NCBI GenBank assembly: GCA_023150215.1
Contig: JAKLLJ010000226.1
Span: forward strand, 1-5,706
Length of the DNA: 5,706 bases
DNA from: Thauera sp.
Lineage (GTDB): Bacteria > Pseudomonadota > Gammaproteobacteria > Burkholderiales > Rhodocyclaceae
Reading direction: 5' to 3'
The position numbers and the translations under genes were made by a program. Positions 5,444-5,706 of the stretch are shown here, piece by piece; positions within the stretch are counted from its first letter, which is position 1, and every line of letters starts with the position of its first letter. The notes under the pieces were generated by a model, which saw only the letters and a list, made by a program, of their open reading frames with translations, ran no database searches and was not told where the DNA came from.

Positions 5444-5706
5444 TCAGAACGGCAGTGTCAGCCCTGGCCACACGCTGTCGATCGCGCGCCGGAATGCGCT
5501 CTGGATCGACGCCAGCGCCTCTGCGTCGTCGGCCTCGAAGCGCAGCACGACCACCGGCGTGGTGTTCGACGGGCGGGCGAGGCCGAAGCCGTTGGCGAAT
5601 TCCACCCGCACACCGTCTAGTGTCACCACTTCGCGCGCTTCGGGGAAGCAGGGCGGGGTGGCGAGCGCGGCTTCGCGCAGCCGGCGCACCAGCTCGAAGG
5701 GCTCGC
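5444..5706 (-). CDS. Phosphomannomutase/phosphoglucomutase (AlgC type), C-terminal end (cut by the right edge)
   Basis: Alpha-D-phosphohexomutase that interconverts hexose 1- and 6-phosphates (mannose or glucose) in the cytoplasm, feeding GDP-mannose, LPS and exopolysaccharide synthesis. Only the last 86 residues are here, from a family of about 450-470 aa; the catalytic serine loop and metal site lie outside. The segment VVTLDGVRVEFANGFGLARP is followed by SNTTPVVVLRFEA, the fourth domain. Its RPSNTTP loop (5555-5575) corresponds to the phosphate-binding RASNTTP of Pseudomonas AlgC, and the protein ends in LPF, much as AlgC ends in PVPF. The frame is open to the window edge, so the ATG/GTG codons inside it are not starts. 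Whether it acts mainly on mannose or glucose phosphates cannot be told from this part. Confidence 0.92.
   Translation of the reverse strand, partial: EPFELVRRLREAALATPPCFPEAREVVTLDGVRVEFANGFGLARPSNTTPVVVLRFEADDAEALASIQSAFRRAIDSVWPGLTLPF

Noticed and set aside
5319..5471. Longer 343-residue version of the HDOD protein
   Set aside because: The added 51 residues overlap the phosphomannomutase end, are not HDOD-like, and the start at 5471 lacks support compared with the GGAG-preceded ATG at 5316-5318.

Overview
The window is a stretch of ordinary chromosome, about two-thirds G+C, that most resembles a betaproteobacterium of the Rhodocyclales (Azoarcus/Thauera-like). That placement is inferred from base composition and from the flavour of the LeuRS, UvrD and phosphomannomutase sequences; no database search was possible. 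There is no rRNA, tRNA, CRISPR array, insertion sequence or phage gene.

Layout, left to right. (1) Positions 1-1265, minus strand: the N-terminal 421 residues of leucyl-tRNA synthetase (leuS); the gene runs off the left edge. (2) Positions 1266-1523: a short leuS promoter space, then a textbook intrinsic terminator (1361-1392, minus strand) and a hairpin-rich 3' untranslated region belonging to the next gene. (3) Positions 1524-1856, minus strand: a 110-residue, tryptophan-rich protein of unknown function with a histidine-rich tail. (4) Positions 1857-2171: a 315-bp divergent regulatory region, visibly richer in A+T. It holds two related palindromes (2030-2044 and 2079-2107) built on the same 9-bp core, and candidate promoters for both directions. 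(5) Positions 2172-4397, plus strand: a complete UvrD-type superfamily 1A DNA helicase of 741 aa. (6) Positions 4440-5318, minus strand, convergent with uvrD: a 292-aa HDOD-domain protein. (7) Positions 5444-5706, minus strand: the C-terminal 86 residues of an AlgC-type phosphomannomutase/phosphoglucomutase that runs off the right edge; the HDOD gene lies 125 bp downstream of it on the same strand.

The genes do not form one pathway: translation (leuS), DNA repair (uvrD), signalling or regulation (HDOD) and sugar-phosphate metabolism (phosphomannomutase) are simply neighbours. The most interesting part is the uvrD/small-gene divergent region. One palindrome fills the spacer between a plausible -35 and -10 of a promoter pointing at the small gene. 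The TGC-N3-GCA core recalls sites described for the polyhydroxyalkanoate regulator PhaR. The testable idea is that the small unknown protein is a transcriptionally controlled gene, possibly of the PHB regulon, with its own structured 3' region ending in a strong terminator.
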